64,000 nucleotides of DNA, taken from the NCBI RefSeq assembly GCF_028502605.1, contig NC_079235.1, positions 434,001-498,000 on the forward strand, in the 5' to 3' direction. A model generated the notes under the pieces. It saw nothing but the letters and a program-made list of their open reading frames with translations. It made no database searches and was not told where the DNA came from. The position numbers were made by a program, and so were the translations under genes. This stretch comes from Trichoderma breve (Eukaryota > Ascomycota > Sordariomycetes > Hypocreales > Hypocreaceae). Position 1 is the stretch's first letter; each line of letters starts with the position of its first letter. This document shows, piece by piece, positions 55,400-64,000 of the stretch.

Positions 55400-58368
55400 T
55401 TACAAAAATGCTTCCCACATCCGATTGATCTGCTTTCTCCGAACCTGCATAAAGTCAGTTATCGTTCCCAATTTTTCGTGAAAAGGAGTAAACATACCAT
55501 GGGTGCCAATAGCACGACTCCCCAAGTGAGCGCCAATACGGTGGCAAGCAAAGTAACCTTGTTGAATCCCTTGTCCAGAATATCAAACTGGCCGCTTGGT
55601 GAAATCTGAGATCCAAAGATGTCAATACCATATGCCACCAACAAGCTCGTGCTCTCAACCACGGCCGGCGTGGTCACGATACCCCGAACACCAACAACGT
55701 CCCGCTCGTGGCTAAGCAGATTCCGCCCATCAATAAAGATGGCAGGCGTATACCTGGCAAGGCCCTCAGCTTCAATCTCTGCCGCAGACGGGTCTCTGCC
55801 AACAGGTCGACGAGGGTCGATACCATGGCGAGTGATGCCGAGGATAGCGTGAGACTCGGGCAGGTAAGCCAAGAGCTGTCGGCTGCTGATACCTTGGCGT
55901 GTCTGGGTAACGCTCAAGTTGTTCAGAGGCTCCGACAGGATCCATGTCTGGGAAACAACCCATGGAAGAGGCACACCGGTTGGGGTATCAACGGGATCCA
56001 GGGGCGAAAATGTTTCTGCGTCACCCAGAGGACCACGGTCGTTAGCTGAGGGGGACTCGTACAAGTCAGACACGACAACCTGGTACCCCTTGATGTCGCG
56101 GTCCGTGCCATCGTTAAGAGTATACTGCCCAAAGAAGGCGCAGCTGTACCAGTTCTCCGACAGTGTACATGAGATATCCTTGTCCCCATCCACACCCTCG
56201 TGAACTTGGGATGCAAGCAGCTGGCCGGTAACCGTGTCTAAGAGATAGACAGAAAGGGCTGAAGCAGCGGTATCGATGGCAGCAATGACAACGACATTGG
56301 GGTTCAGGTACTTGTAGTTGACGCTTCGGTCTCCCAACACACGGCCGATGGACGCAATTGGGTCATGAGCAGGAGTCTTGGCAATGCTGGCAATCTTCTG
56401 GCCAGGGAGCAGCTGGAGCTGCCAAATCTCATTTTTGACAATTTCGCCATCTTGGTTGACGAATTTGACTCCCTTGATGGAATCGTCGTCCTCTCGGATA
56501 ACAATTGTCTGGTCAAGAGCGAGATCCTTCAGGGCATCGCTAGTCGGCTTTCGGTCCTGCCCAAGGGGAAGCAGCCATTTGTTACCCTCGCTCTCGATTA
56601 CAGCGGTAGCAGAGACAGCGGCCAAGTCGTTGCCGGATTGAGACTCGACAAGTTGTCCATCAGCCACTTTGATAACAGCGTACTCGCCGTTAGCGCCGCG
56701 AACTGTGACTGTGCCTTCGGAATCATTGACCAAGATGCCCTTCACATCAAGTGTAGAACCGGGAGCCTGAGGGAACACATCAGCGGACCAAACAATCTCG
56801 CCATGATTTCCGGTGTCTAGGGCATAGAATCGACCACGGCGGGTGGCGACGATGATGATCTTGTTGAAGCCAAACGAGTCACGGTGAAGACCTGTAGTTT
56901 TAGACACTACAACAGCGCCACCAGTAACACTCTCAATGATTCGAGTTGGGATAGTAGCAAGGTACTCGGGAAGATACTGGAGATCGTTGATGTGGCGAGT
57001 AACGCGGTGGATGTAGGCGTCCAATGGGTTGGTGTGTGCCTCCTCGGCCAGTACCTTGGCCAGGTTCTCGGCCTCAGGGATCTCAGCCCAAGCCGCGGCA
57101 ACGGCGCCACTGAGGCCCTCGGAGCGAGTCCAGTCGATTTGACCGTTTCGAATCAGCACCCAGTCCTGAGACTTGGTGACGGTGGCAGATCGGATAGCAA
57201 ACTCCTTACCGCCAGCCTTCTTGATGACCTCGGAAACGGCGTGAACGGCCTCAACGCGGGCGTCGGACTTGAGAGGATCACGAGCCAAGACACTGTGAGA
57301 GTCGGAGGAAACAACGAGGACTTCGTCGTTAGTAACGCGAGTAAAGTAAACATTGGCGCCCTCGGAGCTGGTGGAGAACGCGCCAAGTCCGGGGAGCAGG
57401 GGAAGCTCATAAGCCTTGGTGATCTGGCCAGACTTTATGTTAGTATGGAAGACCTCGCCCTTGTTGCCAGTAGTGGTACGGGTGTGAACCAAGAAGTGAG
57501 GCTGAGACTGGGTCAAGTGCGGGGCGTGAATCTCGACGGAGACGGTATCCGCGGGCAGCGCAAAGTCTTGCTTTGATTTTGTGCCCAAGATGTGAATATT
57601 AAGCTTAGCCAGATCGTTGCTGGCCCATGCCAGGATTGGAGCAGCCGAGTTCGCGCCGACAAACATGACATCCTGCGGTCCATGGACATCGCCCTTGGTG
57701 CCAACCGTCCAGTGGTCAACTCGTCCTCCCGTGGCGGGCTCCAACGAGGTGACTTTCAAGCTGTACGAAGAGGGAGATCCATGAAGGCTGATGACGTAGA
57801 CATTGGAGAGGCTGGTGGACACTTGGAGCGGGATATCCTTGGAGACCTCGCGGAACTCCCAAACCACGGAGCCCAAAACGCCGTGCAGTCTGCGCAGAAC
57901 CGTGACGCCATCCTCCTCGAACAAGACGAGGACGTCCTTTCTCGCGCTCTCGGTCAGTTCCATGACTTCTAGATCCTTGACTTGGCCATTGAACTCGGTC
58001 TGCCACAGGTTCCTGCCGCTCAGCGCAGCCCACGATTGGACCTGCTGGCCGTGTGCAGCAATTATCCAGTTCTCGCCCTCGGGGGCCCTCAGGTGGCCGC
58101 CTCCATGGGAGATGTCAGGGAAAATCTGATGGCGCCAGACAAGAGCGCCCGAATTGGGGTTCACGGCGCCCAGGACTCCCACATCGCTGAGTGTATATAG
58201 AAGACTCGCTTTCTCGTCCTTCTTGGGCCGGTGGAAGAAGGTCGTCTCGCTCTGGGGCAGGCCGACGAGGGCGTGGTGGAAGTCGATTTGGCCAACCTCG
58301 TCCTTGTAGACAGCTGCCACGAGCGACGACAGGCCCAGCAGCAGGGCCGATTGCAGTGAGCGTCGCAT
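55400..58368 (-). CDS. EMC1: ER membrane protein complex subunit 1
   Basis: Largest lumenal subunit of the EMC, which inserts tail-anchored and multipass proteins in the ER membrane. 971 residues in two exons: 55498-58368 and a 45-nt last exon 55400-55444 (53-bp intron, donor GTATGT, acceptor TGCAG). Without splicing the C-terminus would run into intron sequence; with splicing it ends LAPMVRRKQINRMWEAFL, the expected basic cytosolic tail. The signal peptide is MRRSLQSALLLGLSSLVAA. A PQQ-like beta-propeller region fills the N-terminal two thirds (starting YKDEVGQIDFHHALVGLP). The C-terminal DUF1620 region includes SQTWILSEPLNNLSVTQTR, HAILGITRHGIDPRRP and the family block just before the single membrane segment at about 936-956. 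It converges with the SDR, 225 bp away, and is divergent from the flavohemoglobin gene. Confidence 0.95.
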
Positions 58369-60273
58369 ATTGGCAGCTTATGTGGTGTTCATAGCTGGAT
58401 GCCTCATTTGGAGCAGCTTTGGTGGGCTGGATGTCGTCAACGGCCACCTTTCCCCGTTCCAAGATGACTAAGCAGGAGCTTTATCAGCTTATCAGCAGGC
58501 AAGCTTGACGCATTAGGCCTAGGATTTCGGAGAGCATCATTTGCTATGTCAGCAGTGCTGCCAGCCAAAATAAGTCCCCATCAATGCTGCATTTATCTTG
58601 TATTGACAAAAATAGTATCTCCCATGTGATTTGTCTTTTTTAACTTTCTTACGACTGAAAGATGCCAACTGATACCAACTCGGCCAAAAGAGTTCTGACC
58701 GTGAGCTTACAAGCTGGAATCCGGGGCTAAGCCGATCCTCCACGCATGATATTCCATGCTTGCATACCCTGTACTATCGCGAACCAGGATTTTAATTGAT
58801 CACATCGAAAGCAATTCTTCGGCTAGGGCCCACTTGAGAGCTGATAACTGCAAAATAAGTTTCTATAGCTTGCAGAGACGCCTTGCAGAGACGCATAAAG
58901 TACGGGGTCAATGGCTCGCCCGGTTAGACAGCCGTTGAATGGTGGGATAACGTCATTCCGAAGAAGTCCGGGTGAGCACCTGCATAAGTATTCTAGACAG
59001 GTTACTACACCAATGCCAAATAGAGACAGTGGATAGTTACAGGCCGGCAGTTGAATCTGTACAGGACATACAATCAACTATCTTAAAAGAAAAGAAATAG
59101 TGCAATCTAGGAGAAATAATAATGAATATAAGGCAATGCTAAGAAAGGAAAGAAGAGGCAGAAAGAGAAGCCGAAAAGTGTAGTGAACGAAACTCGCACT
59201 CCTATTACGAGGTGTGATCAAGCAATAACTAAACATCGACTCATCCGTCACATCACGTCAGAAAGGCAAATCAAGATAACCTCAAAAGCAAAAAAGCAGA
59301 AGAAAAGAGTATAGAAATCTCATTCTCCGCGGATATGCTCTATTTCGAATCTCCAAGACTACTAATATCACGCCTGACGAAATCTCGTATGATCGATGGG
59401 TTCCATGACTCTTATTACTCTTGTCTTTTGCCGCAAAATCGGATCGCACCACTGGTGTTCTCCTTAGTTCAGCTCTCAACCGGGTACCTCCCGTACTCAA
59501 CTAATAAGTCCTCGTATAACAAAAAAAAAAAAAAGCATTCCGATTATTTCCATGTGCGCCGCTCCGGTCCGTCCTCGCATATTTCCAAATATCAGCCCAC
59601 CCAAGTCCGCAGTGGAGCCCGTCATGCGCAATGCAAAAAATCCAGGGACCAGGAGCGTGAAAAAAAAAAAGGGTCGTCCGAAGGTTTCTTATAAAGTAGC
59701 CGGGCGCGGCGTGAATCCAGCGTCTCCGGATCTCCGGGCTGGTGTAATGGCGGCTATCGGATTGGCTGCCCCCAGCGCTTGCGTGTGTAAGTAAGCGCAA
59801 AAGAGGCTGGCCTGCAGATGCGCGGAGACGTTCTGAACAGAATGGAGATGCAGCGTGGAAAAGACTAGAAGAGATTTTTTATTTGGTTTAGGATGGATAT
59901 ATAAGGGAATGACGCTGTCGTGATGGTTTTTGGGTTTATTATTCAGATCATCAACACACCATAACAACAACATCAATTGCTCTTTTTTTCTTGTCTTTGT
60001 TATAGACTTGCGACCTCTATTAGACTCCGTATAGAACTATAGAGCCACACGGAACAAAACCAATAGGCTATTGCCAGCACACACACCCGAAAAAAAAGGA
60101 AAGACAGAAAAAAACCTTGGAAATAATAATCAGGAGCCCAAAAAGTGAGACACACGGCAGAGAAGGCAGACATCAATCCGCAACCATCCCGTGTCTCTCG
60201 AGTATAAAACAAAACTCCAGCAACTAGACCACATATCCACCGCAACACCAAAAAACCAAACATCACCGTCACC
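58369..60273. other. Divergent intergenic region
   Basis: About 1.9 kb of promoter sequence between EMC1 (-) and the flavohemoglobin (+). Contains A tracts at about 59521-59534 and 59660-59669 and an ATATATAAGGG element near 59895. No gene recognised. Confidence 0.5.
60203..60209 (+). promoter_or_regulatory. TATA box of the flavohemoglobin gene
   Basis: TATAAAA lies 65-71 bp upstream of the flavohemoglobin ATG. It is the best TATA match in the window; a clear TATA would fit a strongly inducible gene. Confidence 0.55.
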
Positions 60274-61539
60274 ATGGCCGCCCTCAGCCCAGAGCAAATC
60301 GCCATCATCAAGTCCACCGTGCCCATCATCCGCGAGCACGGCACCACCGTCACCACCACCTTCTACGCCAACATGCTCGCCGCCCACCCGGAGCTCAAGA
60401 ACTACTTCTCCCTGCGCAACCAGCAGACCGGCGCCCAGCAAGCCGCCCTCGCCAACTCTGTCCTCGCCGCCGCCACCCACATCGACAACCTGGGCGTCAT
60501 CGCCGGCGCCGTCGAGAAGATCGCCCACAAGCACGTCTCGCTCTTCATCCAGCCCGAGCACTACCCCATCGTCGGCAAGTACCTGATCGGCGCCTTCAAG
60601 CAGATCCTCGGCGACGCCTTCACCCCGGAGATCGAGGAGGCCTGGACCATTGCCTACGGCCTGCTGGCCGACATCTTTATCCAGCGCGAGAAGACGCTCT
60701 ACTCTGAGGCCGGCTGGCAAGGCTGGCGCGACTTCACCATTGCCCGCCGCGAGGACGAGGCCGAGGGCATCACCAGCTTCTACCTCAAGCCCTCCGACGG
60801 CGGCCTGCTGCCCCAGTTCCTGCCCGGCCAGTACGTCAGCCTGCAGATCCCCATCCCGGAGCTCAACGGCCTGTTCCAGAGCCGCCAGTTCAGCCTGAGC
60901 CTGGCCCCCCACCAGAGCGCCGAGCAGTACCGCGTCACCGTCAAGAAGGAAAAGGACGTCGACTCGTACACCGTCGAGGAACTAGCTGCCGGCAAGATCG
61001 CCGGCCTCGTCTCGCAGCGCCTGCATGAGCAGTACAAGGTCGGCGACAAGGTCCAGCTCAGCCCTCCCCACGGCGAGTTCACCTTCAGCGCCGCCGACAC
61101 GCCGGTGACCGCTCCCATCGTGCTGCTCTCTGCCGGCGTTGGCGTCACTCCCTTGCTGTCCATCCTCGACACCATCCTCGACAACTCGTCTCAGGGTGCT
61201 CGCCCCGTGACGTGGATCCACGGTGCTCGACACTCTGGAGCCGTGACATACGGCAAGCACATCCGCGAGGCTGATGCCAAGCACAGCAACCTGTCCACCA
61301 AGATCTTCATCAAGAACGTCGGCGAGGCCGACGTCAAGGGCCAGCAGTACGACTACGCCGGCCGCATTAGCCTGGACACCCTCGAGGCTGAGGGCGTGCT
61401 GCCTGTGAGCGATGCCTCCGCCGAGTACTACATCTGTGGTCCTGAGGAGTGGATGATCCAGACGCGAGCTGAGCTGCTCAAGAAGGGCGTCAGCCTTGAG
61501 AAGCAGCACCTGGAGCTGTTCCGCACCGGCACTGTCTAG
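60274..61539 (+). CDS. fhb: Flavohemoglobin, nitric oxide dioxygenase
   Basis: Single-exon 421-residue enzyme that oxidises nitric oxide to nitrate using O2 and NAD(P)H, protecting against nitrosative stress. Globin domain 1-145: Tyr31 (B10), Gln55 (E7), proximal His87 in HKHVSL, and the proximal-pocket Tyr97 and Glu139. FAD domain: FLPGQYVSL and RQFSLS (the RxYS-type FAD motif with Phe for Tyr). NAD(P)-binding domain: LLSAGVGVTPLLSI and YYICGPEEWM. The C-terminus ELFRTGTV lies where the nicotinamide-stacking Phe is expected. No mitochondrial targeting sequence is visible, so it is probably cytosolic. The gene is strikingly G+C-rich and codon-biased, suggesting high expression. Confidence 0.96.
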   Translation: MAALSPEQIAIIKSTVPIIREHGTTVTTTFYANMLAAHPELKNYFSLRNQQTGAQQAALANSVLAAATHIDNLGVIAGAVEKIAHKHVSLFIQPEHYPIVGKYLIGAFKQILGDAFTPEIEEAWTIAYGLLADIFIQREKTLYSEAGWQGWRDFTIARREDEAEGITSFYLKPSDGGLLPQFLPGQYVSLQIPIPELNGLFQSRQFSLSLAPHQSAEQYRVTVKKEKDVDSYTVEELAAGKIAGLVSQRLHEQYKVGDKVQLSPPHGEFTFSAADTPVTAPIVLLSAGVGVTPLLSILDTILDNSSQGARPVTWIHGARHSGAVTYGKHIREADAKHSNLSTKIFIKNVGEADVKGQQYDYAGRISLDTLEAEGVLPVSDASAEYYICGPEEWMIQTRAELLKKGVSLEKQHLELFRTGTV

Positions 61540-61993
61540 ATGAACAGCCAAATTGTACATGTATGATGGAAGAAGAAAAAGAAGTACACCTGTATAGAGT
61601 CTCTACTGGTAGAGATTTCGTGGATGTGCGTGTCTCCTCTCAAATTGGGCGTTGGATGTATGGATATGTATGGCAATAGCGTTGATTTCAGTTTAGTAAA
61701 AGTAGAAATAGATTTAGCATAGTATAATAGGGGAAAATGATAAAAACTTCATTTTTTAGTTCAAACTCTACTCACCAGCATCTACAAATACTGAGGCACT
61801 GATGCTAATCTACGACGAACGAGACGTACTAGGAGACCATGGTGAAAAAGGATTATTGTTTTAAAAAAAATTATAGCCAAGCATTTATTGTCAAAAAACC
61901 AGTCTATCGTTGGTTTATTCTATTTCCCAAGAAACCCATCAACATCTATCCTCCTCAAATTGCGAACCCTTATTTACAAGAACATCTTCAGGC
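61540..61993. other. Convergent intergenic region
   Basis: A+T-rich 3' regions of the flavohemoglobin and GH17 genes, with an A tract near 61864-61871. Nothing else seen. Confidence 0.55.
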
Positions 61994-63229
61994 TTAGAAC
62001 AAGGCCAGGACACCGGCAACCAGGGCGACACCAGCAATGGCAGCTCCAGAGAATCGGGTCACAGCAGCAGCGCTGGTGGTGGTAGCAGCAGGAGCGCCTG
62101 ATGTGGTGCTGGAAGAATCGCCGTTGCTAGACTTGGAACCTCCAGCGTTGTTGGAAGAGCTGTCGTCGGAGCCGCTCTTGACAGGGGAGGGAGTTCCGGT
62201 GGCGTGGACGAGAGTGGTGGCCGTGGAAGAAGACTTGCCGGTAGGCTTAGTGATGGCACTGGAGGACTCCGAGGACTCGGGAGGGCAGGTCAGGTCGAAT
62301 GAGGGAGTGGAGGACAGGCTCTGGCTGATACCAAACTTGACCTGGTTGGCAGGGTTGGAGTCACGCAGGTTGTACCAGAAGGTGGGGACCTTGTTGAACA
62401 GCCTCTGGCAACCAATCTGGTCCCAGTACGACTTGGCGTTGGCGACGCTGGGCTTGGCCTCGTCCCAGTCGGGACCGGTCAGGGGCCAGCCAGTCTCGGT
62501 AACCCAGACGGGCTTGCCATTGGCAACGCCAAGGGTGGTCTGGTAAGCAGCGTCGAAGAGCTTGCCGGCGTTGCTAATGTCGTTGCCCTTGCCGGTCTCG
62601 TAGAAGGGGTACTCGTCAACGCCAATCCAGTCGACAGCGTCGAGAACAACCTTGTTGGTACCGTTGACCCAAGCATCCCAGGTATCGACGTGACCAATGG
62701 GGACGCTGGCCATGGGAGTGTTGGCAAAGGCCTTCTTGTAGTCGTTGATGAAGCCGAGAATCTCCTGGGGGCCGTTGCCGACACCAGCCTTGTTGGTTCG
62801 TCCAGTGGCCGAGTCACGGTACAGATCCTCGCTACCGATGGAGATACCGATGACGAGATCGGTAAAGTCGGTGCCGAACTGCTTGACGGCAGCGGTCAGG
62901 GCAGCAAGCTCATTGTTGATGTTGGTGGTGCCAGAGGCCCAGACACCAAGGAGGATGTAGGTCTTGGTCTTGACGGCGGCGGAAAAGGCCTCGATGGGAG
63001 TGTTTGTGGAGTAGGCCTGGATGTTGGTGTAGAGTCGGACGGCGTTGAAGGTGCCGGGGGCGCCAACAAGCTTCTGGGCGGTGCTGAACTCGGCCAAGAA
63101 GTCCTTCTCGAACTTGGCGGACTCGTCGGGAAGGGTGTTGCCGGAGTTGAAGCCGAGGTAGTTCTTCTGTCCAGCAGAAACACCGGCCGCAAGGGCAACA
63201 CCAGTCGCGATGGTCGAAGACAGCTTCAT
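61994..63229 (-). CDS. eglC: GPI-anchored GH17 endo-beta-1,3-glucanase, EglC type
   Basis: Cell-wall remodelling glucanase of 411 residues. The start is the ATG giving MKLSSTIATG; the frame is open 13 codons further but without another ATG. Signal peptide about 1-19. GH17 catalytic domain (20-315): the acid/base Glu134 in GISIGSEDLYR and the nucleophile Glu245 in WVTETGWP. A Ser/Thr-rich stalk (about 316-390) precedes a C-terminal hydrophobic tail (FSGAAIAGVALVAGVLALF) with small residues just before it, as expected for GPI attachment. Family members act on wall beta-1,3-glucan. Expected location is the plasma membrane or cell wall. Strong codon bias suggests high expression. Confidence 0.94.
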   Translation of the reverse strand: MKLSSTIATGVALAAGVSAGQKNYLGFNSGNTLPDESAKFEKDFLAEFSTAQKLVGAPGTFNAVRLYTNIQAYSTNTPIEAFSAAVKTKTYILLGVWASGTTNINNELAALTAAVKQFGTDFTDLVIGISIGSEDLYRDSATGRTNKAGVGNGPQEILGFINDYKKAFANTPMASVPIGHVDTWDAWVNGTNKVVLDAVDWIGVDEYPFYETGKGNDISNAGKLFDAAYQTTLGVANGKPVWVTETGWPLTGPDWDEAKPSVANAKSYWDQIGCQRLFNKVPTFWYNLRDSNPANQVKFGISQSLSSTPSFDLTCPPESSESSSAITKPTGKSSSTATTLVHATGTPSPVKSGSDDSSSNNAGGSKSSNGDSSSTTSGAPAATTTSAAAVTRFSGAAIAGVALVAGVLALF

Positions 63230-64000
63230 GGTGAAATGTAGTGATTGAATGTTACTGATGCAGTGCAAAGAGCGTGGTGTGTGACGAGCAAAGTAGCTAA
63301 AGAGCGATTGAGTGAGTCTATTGGGCCGTGTTGGGCAGTGTTAAAATGAAAGAACGTCTGTGGACAAGGAAATGAACGTCGCAACAAGAAAACGAGGCAA
63401 TGCTAAGAATGAGAAGGCTTGCAATGTCGAGGCCAAAAAGAAAGTTGATGAGAGAAAGGACGGCAGTTTTGAGCTGCGCCATGGCGAAATTGCAGGCAGG
63501 GGGAGTGACAGCTGGGATCACGTGCATTTCAGGGACCGTGCCGGTTGCTGTAGCGGTCCCTTGGCTTCTGTCAGGTACCTGGAGCGGTGCCTGCAGCGCT
63601 GTAAATTGCAAGTAATGGTACCTGCATCCCCTGGAGGGATCCGCACTCCCCAAGTTGAAACAGGAGTGCATAGCCTCAGAGCGTCTAGCCGGATTGGGCA
63701 GCACAGAGAGCACATCTTGGATCTAATTGGAAGCTGAACGGCCATGGCCGAAGGTCACAAACAAGGGACAATACGAGGGAGCACAGCAAACCAATGATGG
63801 GAGCTGAGGTACCGTGACAACGGGGCTGCCCACTTGAATGGGGATCTGCAGTGATGATGCCCGTTTGCTGTTTGCTGATGTTATTTTCCTTTTCCCTTTA
63901 TGTTCCCTATCTTTTTCGTGCTCAAGTGCTCTTTATTTTTTTTTCTCAATCTTCTGTTTCTCAAACCAACTCCTACCCTAATATGACGCCATACTGTCTC
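63230..64000. other. GH17 upstream region
   Basis: Promoter side of the GH17 gene; no further gene seen up to the window edge. Overlapping frames on both strands around 63318-63745 have no recognisable motif. Confidence 0.5.

Noticed and set aside
56884..57576. 230-codon + strand frame inside EMC1
   Set aside because: Antisense shadow of the EMC1 beta-propeller region.
60130..60912. 260-codon open frame on the - strand opposite the flavohemoglobin gene
   Set aside because: It is Gly/Ala/Val/Leu-rich low-complexity translation produced by the strong third-position G+C bias of the real gene; no domain and no promoter.

Overview
This is a stretch of filamentous ascomycete genome, most likely Sordariomycetes and plausibly Hypocreales (an inference from gene content). 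It has short GT-AG introns of about 50-150 bp with CTAAC/CTGAC-like branch points, long A+T-richer intergenic stretches, and fungal gene families (Rho3, EMC1, flavohemoglobin, GPI-anchored GH17, NACHT-ankyrin NLR). No tRNA, rRNA, CRISPR array or intact transposon was seen.

Layout. 1-6.4 kb: one small secreted polysaccharide lyase (-), then about 4 kb with no convincing gene. 6.4-9.2 kb: the Rho3 GTPase and a small coiled-coil protein of unknown function (both +). 9.7-13.8 kb: a membrane-anchored GH3 beta-glucosidase (+) converging on an ACC deaminase (-). 16-25 kb: an MFS transporter, a secreted YVTN beta-propeller protein, an AIF/NDH-2-like flavoprotein (-) and a 5'-nucleotidase-like metallophosphoesterase. 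25.4-29.2 kb: a NACHT-ankyrin NLR-type protein. 29.7-31.6 kb: two decayed genes, an amidohydrolase fragment and an M61-type metallopeptidase. 33.4-53.1 kb: a giant non-ribosomal peptide synthetase. 54.4-63.2 kb: conserved genes (SDR oxidoreductase, EMC1, flavohemoglobin, GPI-anchored GH17 glucanase).

The centrepiece is the NRPS. It reads as one ORF of 6472 codons plus a second exon of 64 codons after a 55-bp intron, giving about 6536 residues. Domain order: partial C - A - nMT - T / C - A - T / C' - A' - T / C - A - nMT - T / C' - A' - T / terminal C. Modules 1, 2 and 4 resemble the cyclosporin/enniatin synthetase type; modules 3 and 5 belong to a second fungal type. The enzyme is therefore a mosaic. 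There is no thioesterase, and the last condensation-like domain is the expected release or cyclisation domain. The simplest prediction is a macrocyclic pentapeptide (or depsipeptide) N-methylated at residues 1 and 4. The upstream intergenic region carries four copies of a CTGTYTYGGRWT-like motif in two tandem pairs. The only nearby candidate tailoring gene is an SDR 1.3 kb downstream; no dedicated transporter or regulator is adjacent.

The NLR, the two pseudogenes and the NRPS form an accessory-looking block (about 25-53 kb) between more conserved flanks. Exon boundaries were derived by hand from splice signals and reading frame; no alignment or database search was run.
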